Shown: one piece after another, positions 9,521 to 18,483 of the stretch
Numbering within the stretch: position 1 is the stretch's first letter
Layout: the number at the start of each line of letters is the position of its first letter
Source of the DNA: Fermentibacter sp963718745 [NCBI: Candidatus Fermentibacterota bacterium]
GTDB lineage: Bacteria > Fermentibacterota > Fermentibacteria > Fermentibacterales
Assembly (NCBI GenBank): GCA_963718745.1
Contig: OY970370.1
Span: 744,001 to 808,000 of the forward strand
Reading direction: 5' to 3'
Length of the DNA: 64,000 nt
Notes under the pieces: model-generated
What the model saw: the letters and a program-made list of their open reading frames with translations, nothing else
Database searches by the model: none
Told to the model about the DNA's origin: nothing
Translations under genes and position numbers: made by a program

Positions 9521-10965
9521 CGCGCCAGCCTCGCCCTCAGGGCCAGACGGGCCTCCTCCCTGTCGTCGAAGTGGTGTCTGACACCGTTCACGATCTGGTA
9601 GTCCTCGTGACCCTTGCCTGCGATGATCACGACGTCGCCGGACGTCGCCGCCTCTATCGCAGCCCGGATGGCGGCCCTCCTGTCGGGCTCCTCCAGGACG
9701 AGTGCGGGTCCGTCTATCCCCGCCAGTATCTCCCTGATTATCGAGGCCGGATCCTCGCTCCTCGGGTTGTCGCTGGTCACGTAGACGATGTCCGCAAGCT
9801 CGGATGCCATGGCCCCCATGAGGGGCCGCTTGGTCCTGTCCCTGTCCCCTCCCGCTCCGATCACCGCGACCACCCTGCCCGTGGTCATCTCGCGGGCCTG
9901 CAGGAGGACCCTCTCGACTGCGTCGGGAGTGTGCGCGTAGTCGACCGCCACCAGGAAGTCCTGGCCCTCGTCCACGACCTCCAGCCTCCCCGGCACACCC
10001 CGGAAGCCCTCGAGCGCCGATGCACAGTCGCCGAGGTCGAAACCGAGGAGAGAACAGGCCGCGACCGCCCCTGCCGCGTTGAAGACGTTGACCCGGCCGG
10101 GGATGCGCAGCGACACATCGACAGCCTCGCCGTCGTGCAGGAGCCTGAACCGGGAACCGGATGCTGTCACACCGACATCCGTGATCGAAAAGCCGTCACT
10201 CTCCGAGGGACCGAATGTCGAAGCTCCACGGGGGACAGGCGATCCGGGGCTGTACGTTCCGACCAGGGCTCTGCCGGCAGGCTTGAGGAGGCCGAAGATC
10301 CTCTCCTTTGCGGCGAGGTACTCCTGCATCGAGCCGTGGAAGTCCAGATGGTCCTGGGTGATGTTCGTGAAGACGGCGACGTCGAAGCGGATGTCCTCGA
10401 CCCTGGACAGGGTGAGGGCATGGCTGGAAACCTCCATGACACACGCCCTGTCGCCCTCCAGGACCATCCTGTGCATCAGGGAGGCGGTCTCTACGGAGTC
10501 GGGAGTGGTCTCCCTGGCCTCCACCATCCTTCCGCCGATGCGGTGGCCGACGGTACCCAGGATCCCGCACGGAAGACCCAGCCTGCCCAGTATCCAGGCG
10601 ATCATGTGGGCCGTCGACGTCTTGCCGTTCGTCCCGGTGATGCCGATCGTCCGGAGCTGCTCCCATGGAGATCCATGCATCCTCGCGGAAAGGAGGCTCA
10701 GCAGGCGCCTGTTCTCGCCGGCAGGATTGACCAGGAGCCTGTCATCGCAGCCTTCGACCGGCCTTTCGGAGATCGCGGCCACCGAACCCGCCTCCAGCGC
10801 GACGCGGACATAGGAGTGGCCGTCGTCCCGGAATCCCTTGACGGCAACGAAGACGCATCCGGGTCCGGCCTTCCTGGAATCGTTGGTCACGAACGACACA
10901 TCTACGTCCGAAAGGCGTTCGGGAATCTGCAATCCACATCCCTGGAGGAGAGTCGAGAGGATCAA
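9517..10965 (-). CDS. murE: UDP-MurNAc-L-Ala-D-Glu--meso-DAP ligase MurE
   Basis: Cytoplasmic Mur ligase that adds the third stem residue. I choose the TTG at 10965-10963 (LILSTLLQGCGLQIP): it overlaps the ftsI stop as TTGA, has a GGGGAGG Shine-Dalgarno just upstream, and gives 482 aa. An upstream ATG at 11049 would extend the protein with an arginine-rich tail lying wholly inside ftsI. The P-loop is GITGTNGKTSTAHM. The substrate motif is DNPR (SDNPRSEDP), which in characterised MurE enzymes selects meso-diaminopimelate, so the peptidoglycan is predicted to be DAP-type. Confidence 0.94.
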   Translation of the reverse strand: MILSTLLQGCGLQIPERLSDVDVSFVTNDSRKAGPGCVFVAVKGFRDDGHSYVRVALEAGSVAAISERPVEGCDDRLLVNPAGENRRLLSLLSARMHGSPWEQLRTIGITGTNGKTSTAHMIAWILGRLGLPCGILGTVGHRIGGRMVEARETTPDSVETASLMHRMVLEGDRACVMEVSSHALTLSRVEDIRFDVAVFTNITQDHLDFHGSMQEYLAAKERIFGLLKPAGRALVGTYSPGSPVPRGASTFGPSESDGFSITDVGVTASGSRFRLLHDGEAVDVSLRIPGRVNVFNAAGAVAACSLLGFDLGDCASALEGFRGVPGRLEVVDEGQDFLVAVDYAHTPDAVERVLLQAREMTTGRVVAVIGAGGDRDRTKRPLMGAMASELADIVYVTSDNPRSEDPASIIREILAGIDGPALVLEEPDRRAAIRAAIEAATSGDVVIIAGKGHEDYQIVNGVRHHFDDREEARLALRARLAR

Positions 10966-12695
10966 GGCCCGCCCTCCCCGATCCCGTCGAGGCTGGCCAG
11001 GGCGGGGGCCGGAGCGGCGCTTCCGTCGAGCGCGAGCCCGGGCTCGCATGAGATTATCTGGGACATCATCCTGGAGAAGGCCGGCGCTGCCAGCATGCTG
11101 CCGTACCTGTAGGCAAAGCCCGGCCTGTCGATGACCACGACTGCAACGAGCTCCGGCTGCTCTGCGGGGATCATCCCAGCGAAGGCGGACAGGTATGCGC
11201 CGCTTCCGAATGCCAGCCTCTCCGCGGTCCCGGTCTTTCCTGCGACCGTCACTCCCTCGACCGCGGCGGAGATTCCCGTTCCGTAGTCCACGGCGCAGGC
11301 GAGGATCCGGCGGACCTCACGGGCAGTTTCGACCGAGACCACCCTCCGTGAACGGAACGATGCCCAGCTCCTCCAGGAGCCGTCCTCCCTGCTCGCCATT
11401 ATCAGTCTCGGCTGATAGAGTATCCCGCCGTTCGCAACGGCGCTGAAGGCCATCGCGAGCTGCAGAGGGGTCACTCCAACCTCCTGCCCGATGGCCAGGC
11501 AGGCATGGGACAGACCGGACCACTGCGCGGGCGGCCTCAGAATGCCGCCCTCCTCGCCGGGCAGTTCCAGCCCGGTCCTGAAACCGAAGCCGAAAGCCCT
11601 GCAGTAGTCGTACAGAGTCGAATCGGAGAGCATCTGAGCGAGCCGGATCGTCCCCACGTTGCTCGAGTGGGCGATTATCCCCTCCACGCTCAGGACGCCG
11701 TAGACGTGGCAGTCCGAGATCGTCCGGTCGGCGACGGGGATCATCCCCCGGCTGCAGTCGAACGAGTCGGCGGCCGTCACCAGGCTTTCCTCGAGGCAGG
11801 CAGCAAGCGTGACCAGCTTGAATGTCGAGCCGGGTTCATGTATGCTGCCGATGCAGTTGTTCACCGCGATGGAGCCGTCAGGCGCCCTCAGCGGCCAGCT
11901 TCCCATGGCAAGAACGTCACCGTTGGAAGGGTCCACCACTACGGCGGCGCCCCAGCTGCCGCCGGACAGCTCGACCGCCGCGCGGAGCTCCTCCTGGACA
12001 ATGCACTGGAATCTGGAGTCTATCGTGAGCATCAGGTCCGATCCATCGACGGGAAGGACGTTGTCTGCCCGGGAATCGGTCACGCTCATGCCGGGATAGG
12101 CGCTCCGCTCGACGAACCTGACCCCTCCCGTGCCCGAGAGGAGCTGGTCGAATTCGGCCTCGAGGCCTTCGAGGCAGCCGCCCCCGGCCCTCCCCAGGAT
12201 CATCGAGGTCTGATCCCCCAGGGGATATGTCCTCCGCTCGCCGACTCTCAGATTGACTCCCCTCGGGAGGCCCGCTTCGATGAAGGGGAGAGCCTTCTCG
12301 TACGGGATGTCCCGCACCAGGACCTGATTGATGCCGGTCCTGTCCGGTGTGACTGCGCTCTCGCCCGAATCCCTGAGTTCGATGCAGAGGCTGTCGATGG
12401 CGCCCTCGCACCCGTGGGGAACGTTAGGCCAGTAAACCTCGAAGGTGACGACCGGGGTGTTCCCCGCCAGGAGGAAGCCGTTCCTGTCGAGTATCCGCCC
12501 CCTCCGGGGCTCGAGGGATTCCCGGCGGGTGTGCTGGGCATCGGCGATCGAGGAGAAATGAGCATGTTCGATCAGCTGGATGCGGACCAGCCTGGCCAGT
12601 GCGACGCCGAAGAGCGCGAGCGTGAGCACGGCAGCCAGCCGGATCCTGGCTGTCCGCCTGTCGCAGGACATTTCATCTGAGCTGTGCAACGGCAT
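10962..12695 (-). CDS. ftsI: Septal transpeptidase FtsI (PBP3, class B penicillin-binding protein)
   Basis: Septum-specific DD-transpeptidase that partners FtsW. It has one N-terminal TM helix (RLAAVLTLALFGVALARLV), a PBP dimerisation domain beginning RRGRILDRNG, and the transpeptidase domain. The active-site motifs are STFK (EPGSTFKLVTLA), SSN (AHSSNVGTI) and KTGT (AGKTGTAERL). I choose the ATG at 12695 (MPLHSSDEMSCD, 577 aa) because GGGAGGAG precedes it. The alternative ATG at 12676 overlaps the ftsL stop as ATGA but lacks a ribosome-binding site. Confidence 0.94.
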   Translation of the reverse strand: MPLHSSDEMSCDRRTARIRLAAVLTLALFGVALARLVRIQLIEHAHFSSIADAQHTRRESLEPRRGRILDRNGFLLAGNTPVVTFEVYWPNVPHGCEGAIDSLCIELRDSGESAVTPDRTGINQVLVRDIPYEKALPFIEAGLPRGVNLRVGERRTYPLGDQTSMILGRAGGGCLEGLEAEFDQLLSGTGGVRFVERSAYPGMSVTDSRADNVLPVDGSDLMLTIDSRFQCIVQEELRAAVELSGGSWGAAVVVDPSNGDVLAMGSWPLRAPDGSIAVNNCIGSIHEPGSTFKLVTLAACLEESLVTAADSFDCSRGMIPVADRTISDCHVYGVLSVEGIIAHSSNVGTIRLAQMLSDSTLYDYCRAFGFGFRTGLELPGEEGGILRPPAQWSGLSHACLAIGQEVGVTPLQLAMAFSAVANGGILYQPRLIMASREDGSWRSWASFRSRRVVSVETAREVRRILACAVDYGTGISAAVEGVTVAGKTGTAERLAFGSGAYLSAFAGMIPAEQPELVAVVVIDRPGFAYRYGSMLAAPAFSRMMSQIISCEPGLALDGSAAPAPALASLDGIGEGGP

Positions 12696-12984
12696 CTCCG
12701 GACTCCTCCCGGGAAGCTGGCGAGTCCTGGATTGAAATCCTGTCGAGCGGCATTGGAGCAAGGCCCAGGCTGTCTCCCAGGAGTTCCAGGCGGACCGGCG
12801 AGAGCAGCCCGGCGGTCTCGTTCTGGAGCTCCTCTATCTCCCGCTCCAGCGACGTGCATTCCGCTGCCGTACTCTGCAGCTGCAGGGACCGGTGGAGACG
12901 CAGATTGAAGAGGACCACCTGGCTCATCGCCAGCATGGCGAGCAGCGACGCGGCGGCCAGGAGCACCCTCAGTGCTGTCTTCAC
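12673..12984 (-). CDS. ftsL: Cell division protein FtsL-like
   Basis: Small bitopic division protein of 103 aa. It has an N-terminal TM helix (residues about 5-27, LRVLLAAASLLAMLAMSQVVLF) followed by a heptad-rich coiled coil (LQLQSTAAECTSLEREIEELQNET-type pattern). FtsL sequences diverge, so the call rests on topology, size and the rsmH-ftsL-ftsI context. It overlaps rsmH by 4 nt. Confidence 0.82.
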   Translation of the reverse strand: MKTALRVLLAAASLLAMLAMSQVVLFNLRLHRSLQLQSTAAECTSLEREIEELQNETAGLLSPVRLELLGDSLGLAPMPLDRISIQDSPASREESGDAVAQLR

Positions 12985-13856
12985 ACCCGAACCCCGCGTC
13001 TCAGCCGGGCGGAGCGCGATCTCGGGTTGGCGCGGATCTCCTCCCTGGAGGGGACCTCCCAGGGCGGCGCGGCGTGGACGAAAGTTCCCGAATCCATGAA
13101 GAACCTCTTCACGATCCTGTCCTCCAGGGAATGGAAGGTGAGAAACGCGACCGCCCCACCGCTCCTCACCCAGCCGCTCATTCCCGCAAGAAGCGCCGAG
13201 AGCTCCCCGAATTCGTCGTTGACGGCTATCCTGAGGGCCTGGAAAATCTTGGAGAGCGCCCTTGCTGGATTCCCACGCAGCGAGCGCCGGACTGCATCGA
13301 CGAGATCAGCGGTCGTAACGAGAGGTCTCGCGGCTACTATCGCCCTGGCGAGCGACCTGCTCCTCCCCTCCTCGCCGAAGCGGAAGATGATGTCCGCCAG
13401 TTCCTTTTCGGATGTGCGATTCAAGAGATCGGCAGCTCTGGGCACGTTCTCGAGAGCGGAGAACCTCATGTCCAGCGGGCTGTCGAAACGGTGCGAGAAT
13501 CCCCTCTCCGGATCGTCCAGCTGCAGGGAGGACATGCCCAGATCGAACAATGCGGCGTCCGCCTGGCCGAAACCGGAGGCTTCGACGACCGAGGGCAGCT
13601 TCGAGTAGCTGCACGAGCGCACCAGCAGTCGATCTGATCCCGGCGGAAGACCGGGGATGACCGCAGGGTCCCTGTCGACAGCAATGAACTTCGCGTCGGG
13701 AAAGGATTGCATCAGCAGCCTCAGATGCCCGCCTCCGCCAGCGGTGCCGTCGACTATCACACGCGGCCCGACCGCACCGAGGAAGGCCGTAACCTCGGCT
13801 ACCATGACGGGCTGGTGCTGCAGGGGCGCTGCGCGTCCGGCTGCACCGATCACCAC
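12981..13856 (-). CDS. rsmH: 16S rRNA m4C1402 methyltransferase RsmH (MraW)
   Basis: SAM-dependent N4-methyltransferase of 16S rRNA C1402, 291 aa. Visible signatures are HQPVMVAEV near the N-terminus, the SAM-binding VDGTAGGGGHLRLL, DRDPAVI, the LFDLGMSSLQLDDPERGFS block, and the C-terminal VAFLTFHSLEDRIVKRFF. It is the second gene of the dcw cluster, 23 nt after mraZ, its standard position. Confidence 0.96.
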   Translation of the reverse strand: MVIGAAGRAAPLQHQPVMVAEVTAFLGAVGPRVIVDGTAGGGGHLRLLMQSFPDAKFIAVDRDPAVIPGLPPGSDRLLVRSCSYSKLPSVVEASGFGQADAALFDLGMSSLQLDDPERGFSHRFDSPLDMRFSALENVPRAADLLNRTSEKELADIIFRFGEEGRSRSLARAIVAARPLVTTADLVDAVRRSLRGNPARALSKIFQALRIAVNDEFGELSALLAGMSGWVRSGGAVAFLTFHSLEDRIVKRFFMDSGTFVHAAPPWEVPSREEIRANPRSRSARLRRGVRV

Positions 13857-13879
13857 CAGAGACCCCCTTCAGCCGCGGG

Positions 13880-14317
13880 CTAAAGCTCTACATCGAGCCC
13901 CTCTGCAACCTCTTCGTAGGAAATGTCTCGCCTTGCCATCACTTCGCCGAGCCTTACCGGATCCCAGAGCTCGATCGTATCCATCTGCCCGAGGAAGACT
14001 ACGACCGACCCGATCCCGGCGAGCGACTGGAGGTCGGCCGGAATCCCTATCCTGCCTTGTGCATCGATGTTGACAGGTCTGAGATGGCTCGCGAACCTGC
14101 GCAGGAAGAATCTCTGCTTCTCCTGACCGCGGCTGAGCTTCCGCAGCCCGTCGCGCAGGGCCTGCCACTTCTCCGGAGGGTAGAGCTCGAGGCAGCCGTC
14201 CATGCCTAGATTGAGGTACAGATCCTCGCCCGTGATCTGCCGTCTGAAGACGGCCGGCACGCTGACCCGCCCCTTCTCGTCGAGCACATGCTCGTGTCTG
14301 CCTGTGAACTCGGCCAT
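13880..14317 (-). CDS. mraZ: Transcriptional regulator MraZ
   Basis: AbrB-like DNA-binding protein that represses its own dcw operon. It is 145 aa with two SpoVT/AbrB-like repeats carrying the DxKGRxxxP signature: LDEKGRVSVPAVFR and IDAQGRIGIPADLQ. I choose the ATG at 14317 (MAEFTGRHEHVL). An upstream ATG at 14332 would lie before the inferred transcription start (about 14326), and the GGGAGGG ribosome-binding site sits between the two. Confidence 0.95.
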   Translation of the reverse strand: MAEFTGRHEHVLDEKGRVSVPAVFRRQITGEDLYLNLGMDGCLELYPPEKWQALRDGLRKLSRGQEKQRFFLRRFASHLRPVNIDAQGRIGIPADLQSLAGIGSVVVFLGQMDTIELWDPVRLGEVMARRDISYEEVAEGLDVEL

Positions 14318-14332
14318 GACCCTCCCGGGCAT

Positions 14333-14360
14333 ATTCTATCCCACTTTGACCCACTGTCAA
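14333..14360 (-). promoter_or_regulatory. Sigma-70-type promoter of the dcw operon
   Basis: On the minus strand TTGACA (14360-14355, perfect -35) is followed after 16 nt by TAGAAT (14338-14333, -10). The first purine at the expected distance is about 14326, leaving a leader of about 9 nt made of the ribosome-binding site GGGAGGG plus two bases before the mraZ ATG. Confidence 0.85.
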
Positions 14361-14367
14361 CCCTTTT
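14338..14367 (-). promoter_or_regulatory. Three tandem MraZ boxes (10-bp period)
   Basis: Reading the minus strand, three consecutive 10-mers AAAAGGGTTG, ACAGTGGGTC and AAAGTGGGAT repeat the MraZ recognition pattern (AAAGTGGG or TGGG spaced 10 bp, known from E. coli and Mycoplasma). They fill the spacer of the mraZ promoter and overlap its -35, so bound MraZ should block RNA polymerase directly. Confidence 0.85.
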
Positions 14368-14475
14368 AGTGGGATTTCACTCCACCAGGGATGGGACCAT
14401 CCGGGTTCACGGCTGAGCGTGACTACGCAAATGCTTGCTGTAGTAGTGTTTATGGATGTGGGACGGAGGAGCGGG
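14368..14475. other. Intergenic spacer between the polysaccharide operon and the dcw cluster
   Basis: 108 bases holding the upstream edge of the mraZ promoter and the 3' end region of the kinase gene. I see no strong hairpin with a T tract, so read-through from the kinase operon into mraZ is possible. Confidence 0.5.
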
Positions 14476-16719
14476 TCAGCGGTTCCTGCGGCCGCGTTTC
14501 TTTCCAGAACCCTCCGAGTAGTAGTAGTAGTAGTACCTGTACGTGTAGTAGCCGTAGGAGGTGTACATCCGGAGTGGATCGAAGCCGTTGAGGACGGCTC
14601 CGACGATGAACGCGGAGGTCCGGGCCAGTTTCGAGAGGGAGGTCTGGAGCACGCGCCTGTTCCCGAGCTTCGCCCCGACGACCAGGAGTGTCCCGTCCAC
14701 CTCGGGGCTCAGGAGGAGTGCGTCCGTGACGACCGCCATCGGCGGGCTGTCGATTATCAGCATGTCGTACTGCGCCGAGAGAAGCCCGATTATCTCCTTC
14801 ATGCGCTTTCCGCCCAGCAGCTCGGACGGGTTGTGCGGGATGAAGCCGCTCGGGAGCACGGACAGGTTCTCGATCGATGTCTGGCGCACGCACTCGTCGA
14901 GGGGTACTACTCCGGCTGCCGCCTCCGAGAGACCGGGTTCGCGGTCCATGCCGAAGATGTTGTGTATGACCGGCCTGCGAAGGTCGGCGTCGACGATGAC
15001 GCACCGCTGACCCGACTGGGCGAAGGCTACGGCCAGGTTGGCCGATGTGGTCGACTTCCCCTCCTTGGGACCCGCGCTGGTCACAAGAATGCTCTTCACC
15101 GGCTGGTCCGCCCTTGCGAAACGGAGGCTCGTCCTGAGGTCCCGGTAAGCTTCGCTTATCGGATCGCGTGGGGCGAAGTGGGTCACGAGGGTGGAGGAGA
15201 ACACGGACTTGCTCGCGCGAGCTGTGAAGGCGCTGCGCGGGAGATGGGGGATGACGCCGAGGATCGAGACGCCGAGAGCCTCCACCTGCTCCGGGCTGGA
15301 CAGGCTGTTGTCGAGCTGCTGCTTGAGGAAGACGGTGCCTATCCCGAGCGCGAGCCCTATAAGGAGTCCCATCATGAGGTTCTTCTGCCTCGAGGGTCTT
15401 ATCAAACCCCCGGGAAGCGCGGTGTCTATGATCGTGACGTTCCCGATCTGGCCGGCCTCGGCTATCCTGATCTCCTCATATCTGTTGCGGAGCAGGAGGT
15501 AGACGTTCTCGCTCACCTGCCTGTTCCGTTCCAGCCTTGCCAGAGCCATCTCGGCGGCCGGCAGCATGGACAGCTCGGTCTCGAGGCCGCCGGTCTGGGA
15601 TCGCAGCACTGTCTCCCGGGTGCGCTCCGCACGAAGCGTCGCCTCGATCTCCGTCAGCTGGTTGACCAGGGTCTGCACGGCGCTGGTGGGGTTTTCCGGG
15701 TAGCGTGCCGACACGAGTCCACCCAGGGCCGTCTCGAGAGACGTCCTCCGGAGTTCGACCTCCGCCTCCAGAGCGACCAGGGCCGGATCACCGGCGGGGA
15801 CTCCGTCGGCGAGCAGTGACGCCCGCGAGGATTCCAACAGGGCGAGTTCCTGCTGGAGCGTGTTGATGTAGGTGTCGTTGATGGAGGCGATCTCGTCCGC
15901 CATGCCGGATCTGAAGTCCTCGAGGTTCTGCGAGAGGTAGCTCCTCTGGGCCTCGAGCGCACCTATCTCGGTACGGGTGTTGGCAGAGGCCGTCTCCAGC
16001 GAGATGAGCCTGGAGACCGTCTCACGCGCCTCGGTGGAGAGATCGATGAAATCGTTGCGCTCCTTGAAGTCACGAAGAGAATCCTCGTCGATGGCGAGCT
16101 GGAGTTCCATGCTCAGCATCTGTTCGTCGAGGAATTCGCGGATCTCCCTGTTCTCGCCCCTGGTCTCCTCGAGGTTCCTCCTGTAGTAGGACTGTACCGC
16201 GAGGTTGGCGAGCACCGCCGAGGCCTCGGGTGAACCCCCGACGGCCGAGAGGACGAAGAAGTCCGTATCCTTCATCACGCTGACGGATATGCTCCCTCCT
16301 ACGAGGCCTACGAGTGATGCACGCAGGGCCTGGGGAGGAGGCGGACTCCCGTCGAACAGGAGCGATGCGAGGCTGTCCGAATCGGGGGACCTGAGAATGG
16401 AGTCGGCGATCGCCTCCGCCATGCTGCGGCTGCGGATTATCTGTATCTGATTGTTCTTGGCGGACTCGACCTCGAACCAGAACACGCCCGGGAAGTCGAG
16501 TGCCTGGGACATGTTGCTGCTGAAGTCGTACAGGAAGGTGGCGGACGAGCGGAAGACGGGCTTCGTCCTCATCGTGATGTAGACGCTCGCGATGACGGAC
16601 AGCACCACGAAGGTGAGTATGATCCACTTGCCCTGGCGTATCAGCCAGACATACTCCCCTATTCGCAGGGACTCGCGCTCCTCCTGCGGAGGGCTGATCA
16701 ACGTTCCGCCATCACCCAT
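14476..16719 (-). CDS. Polysaccharide co-polymerase / bacterial tyrosine kinase (Wzc-like)
   Basis: Inner-membrane Wzz-type chain-length regulator fused to a cytoplasmic BY-kinase. The N-terminal TM helix is WIILTFVVLSVIASVYITM, followed by a long periplasmic coiled-coil region and a second TM (NLMMGLLIGLALGIGTVF). The kinase domain has Walker A SAGPKEGKSTTSANLA, Walker A' VIVDADLRRP and Walker B MLIIDSPPM. The C-terminus is a tyrosine cluster (YTSYGYYTYRYYYYYY), the expected autophosphorylation tail. The start is uncertain: the ATG at 16719 (MGDGGTLISPP) overlaps the upstream SLBB gene by 22 nt and gives 747 aa. Confidence 0.9.
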   Translation of the reverse strand: MGDGGTLISPPQEERESLRIGEYVWLIRQGKWIILTFVVLSVIASVYITMRTKPVFRSSATFLYDFSSNMSQALDFPGVFWFEVESAKNNQIQIIRSRSMAEAIADSILRSPDSDSLASLLFDGSPPPPQALRASLVGLVGGSISVSVMKDTDFFVLSAVGGSPEASAVLANLAVQSYYRRNLEETRGENREIREFLDEQMLSMELQLAIDEDSLRDFKERNDFIDLSTEARETVSRLISLETASANTRTEIGALEAQRSYLSQNLEDFRSGMADEIASINDTYINTLQQELALLESSRASLLADGVPAGDPALVALEAEVELRRTSLETALGGLVSARYPENPTSAVQTLVNQLTEIEATLRAERTRETVLRSQTGGLETELSMLPAAEMALARLERNRQVSENVYLLLRNRYEEIRIAEAGQIGNVTIIDTALPGGLIRPSRQKNLMMGLLIGLALGIGTVFLKQQLDNSLSSPEQVEALGVSILGVIPHLPRSAFTARASKSVFSSTLVTHFAPRDPISEAYRDLRTSLRFARADQPVKSILVTSAGPKEGKSTTSANLAVAFAQSGQRCVIVDADLRRPVIHNIFGMDREPGLSEAAAGVVPLDECVRQTSIENLSVLPSGFIPHNPSELLGGKRMKEIIGLLSAQYDMLIIDSPPMAVVTDALLLSPEVDGTLLVVGAKLGNRRVLQTSLSKLARTSAFIVGAVLNGFDPLRMYTSYGYYTYRYYYYYYSEGSGKKRGRRNR

Positions 16720-17117
16720 ACCAGGTTCACCGTCACAATGATCTTGTAGGCAATGTCCAGCGCTTCCTTCCACCAGTCGGAATGCGAGACGGGCACGTAC
16801 ACGGTCGCACCCGGCGACAGGGCGGGCGATACGGCGCCGTAACCCCTCAGAAAGGCGTCGAGGTCATACTCGAACTCTCCGAGAGGCGTCACTATCCGCA
16901 CGTCGTCGAGATCGGCAGTGTCCGAGGGACCTCCGGCCGCCGAGACTGCGGCGACCACGTCCGCGTCTATCGGGAGGAGATACGTTCCGGGGGACATGAC
17001 CTGCCCCCAGACGTGCACGTTCATCCGGACTTCGCCCGTTTCGATCCCGGGGACAACGTACCCGTCCAGCCCCTGGGCCTCCAGCACGGCGATCAGGACC
17101 GGCAGCAGCACGTTCAT
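16698..17117 (-). CDS. SLBB-domain polysaccharide export protein, short form
   Basis: 139 aa, with a signal-like N-terminus (MNVLLPVLIAVLEAQG), one SLBB domain (VHVWGQVMSPGTYLLPIDADVVAAVSAAGG, then DDVRIVTP and YVPVS) and a C-terminal hydrophobic segment (AYKIIVTVNLVWVMA). It lacks the Poly_export/Wza barrel domain, so it is a stand-alone SLBB module and probably assists the Wzc-like protein encoded immediately downstream. It lies 9 nt after ugd. Confidence 0.8.
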   Translation of the reverse strand: MNVLLPVLIAVLEAQGLDGYVVPGIETGEVRMNVHVWGQVMSPGTYLLPIDADVVAAVSAAGGPSDTADLDDVRIVTPLGEFEYDLDAFLRGYGAVSPALSPGATVYVPVSHSDWWKEALDIAYKIIVTVNLVWVMAER

Positions 17118-17126
17118 CGTCCCGTC

Positions 17127-18428
17127 CTATCTCCTGCCTATGCCGTGGTATTCGAACCCCTGCTTCTTCAGCTTCTCGGGATTCCAGACATTCCTGCCGT
17201 CGAAGACGACCTTCCTCTTCATGATGGAAGAGAGCCTGCCGAAATCCGGTTCCCTGAACTCCATCCACTCGGTCAGGAGCAGCAGTGCGTCTGCACCCTC
17301 GGCGGCTTCGTATCCGCTCCTGCAGTACTCGATCCCGTCTCCGAGGATCGACCGGGCATTCCTCATGGCCTGGGGGTCGTACACCGATACGGTCGCCCCC
17401 CTCTCCAGCAGGCCCTTCACGATCACGATCGAGGGGGCCTCCCTCATATCGTCCGTGCTGGGCTTGAAGGACAGGCCCCAGATGGCGACCTTCATCCCGC
17501 GCAGGGAGGATCCGAACACGGTGTCCATCTTGCTCAGGATCACCTTCTTCTGGTCCTCGTTAGCCTCGGTGGCCGCCTCCAGAGTCCTGATGCGGGATCC
17601 CTGCTCGCGCGCGGTGGCCATCAGAGCTCTGACATCCTTCGGGAAGCAGGACCCCCCGAAGCCGACCCCCGGGAAAAGGAAGCTCGTGCCTATCCTGTGG
17701 TCCGACCCGACGCCTATCCTCACTTCGCTCACGTCGGCATCCATGATGTCGCACAGGTTCGCGATCTCGTTCATGAAGGAGATCCTTGCCGCAAGCAGGC
17801 TGTTGGCGACGTACTTGGTCATCTCCGCACTGCGGTTGCTCATCACCAGGACGGGATTGTTGGTGCGCACGAACGGAGAGTACAGCTCCCTCATGGCGTC
17901 GGCGGCGGCGGGGTCCGACGTTCCTATTACGACCCTGTCGGGCTTCAGGAAGTCGTCGATGGCCGTCCCCTCCTTGAGGAACTCGGGGTTGCTGACGATG
18001 CTCACGGGATGGCTGGTGTGCCGCTCGATCTCGGCCTTCACCATGTCCGCCGTGCCCACCGGCACAGTGCTCTTGTTCACTACGATCCTGGGACCGTCCA
18101 TGTTCCTGCCGATTTCGCCGGCAACAGCGATGACGTGCTTGAGGTCGGCCGAGCCGTCCTCGTCCGGAGGAGTGCCGACTGCTATGAAGATGATCCCGCA
18201 CCTGCGGACGGCGTCGGGAAGATCCGTCGTGAATGTGAGGCGGCCCTCCGCCCGGTTCCTCTGGACCATCTCCTCGAGTCCCGGTTCGTATATGGGGATT
18301 CCTCCGCCGTTCAGCAGCTCGATCTTGTTGCGGTCCCTGTCCACCGAAACGACATCGTTGCCGGTCTCTGCGAAGCAAGTTGCAGCTACGAGGCCTACAT
18401 AGCCGCTTCCGACTACTGCAATGCGCAT
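17127..18428 (-). CDS. ugd: UDP-glucose 6-dehydrogenase
   Basis: Oxidises UDP-glucose to UDP-glucuronate with two NAD+, supplying acidic sugars for capsule or exopolysaccharide. It is 433 aa. The NAD-binding loop is VVGSGYVGLVAATCFAETG. The catalytic cysteine lies in FGGSCFPKDVRAL, and the C-terminal domain has WGLSFKPSTDDMREAPS. A UDP-ManNAc dehydrogenase is a less likely relative. It is transcribed ahead of the SLBB and kinase genes, consistent with one polysaccharide operon. Confidence 0.93.
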   Translation of the reverse strand: MRIAVVGSGYVGLVAATCFAETGNDVVSVDRDRNKIELLNGGGIPIYEPGLEEMVQRNRAEGRLTFTTDLPDAVRRCGIIFIAVGTPPDEDGSADLKHVIAVAGEIGRNMDGPRIVVNKSTVPVGTADMVKAEIERHTSHPVSIVSNPEFLKEGTAIDDFLKPDRVVIGTSDPAAADAMRELYSPFVRTNNPVLVMSNRSAEMTKYVANSLLAARISFMNEIANLCDIMDADVSEVRIGVGSDHRIGTSFLFPGVGFGGSCFPKDVRALMATAREQGSRIRTLEAATEANEDQKKVILSKMDTVFGSSLRGMKVAIWGLSFKPSTDDMREAPSIVIVKGLLERGATVSVYDPQAMRNARSILGDGIEYCRSGYEAAEGADALLLLTEWMEFREPDFGRLSSIMKRKVVFDGRNVWNPEKLKKQGFEYHGIGRR

Positions 18429-18483
18429 CTATCCGTCCTCCAAGCAGGCCGTGGGCCGGGGCGCGGAGCCCCGGGTGAGCGCC
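18429..18483. other. Short spacer between selB and ugd
   Basis: 55 bases; I see no clear terminator, so ugd may be co-transcribed with selB. Confidence 0.4.

Noticed and set aside
8254-11112. 952-codon + strand open frame over murF and murE
   Set aside because: Same reason; it mirrors the codon bias of the real genes.
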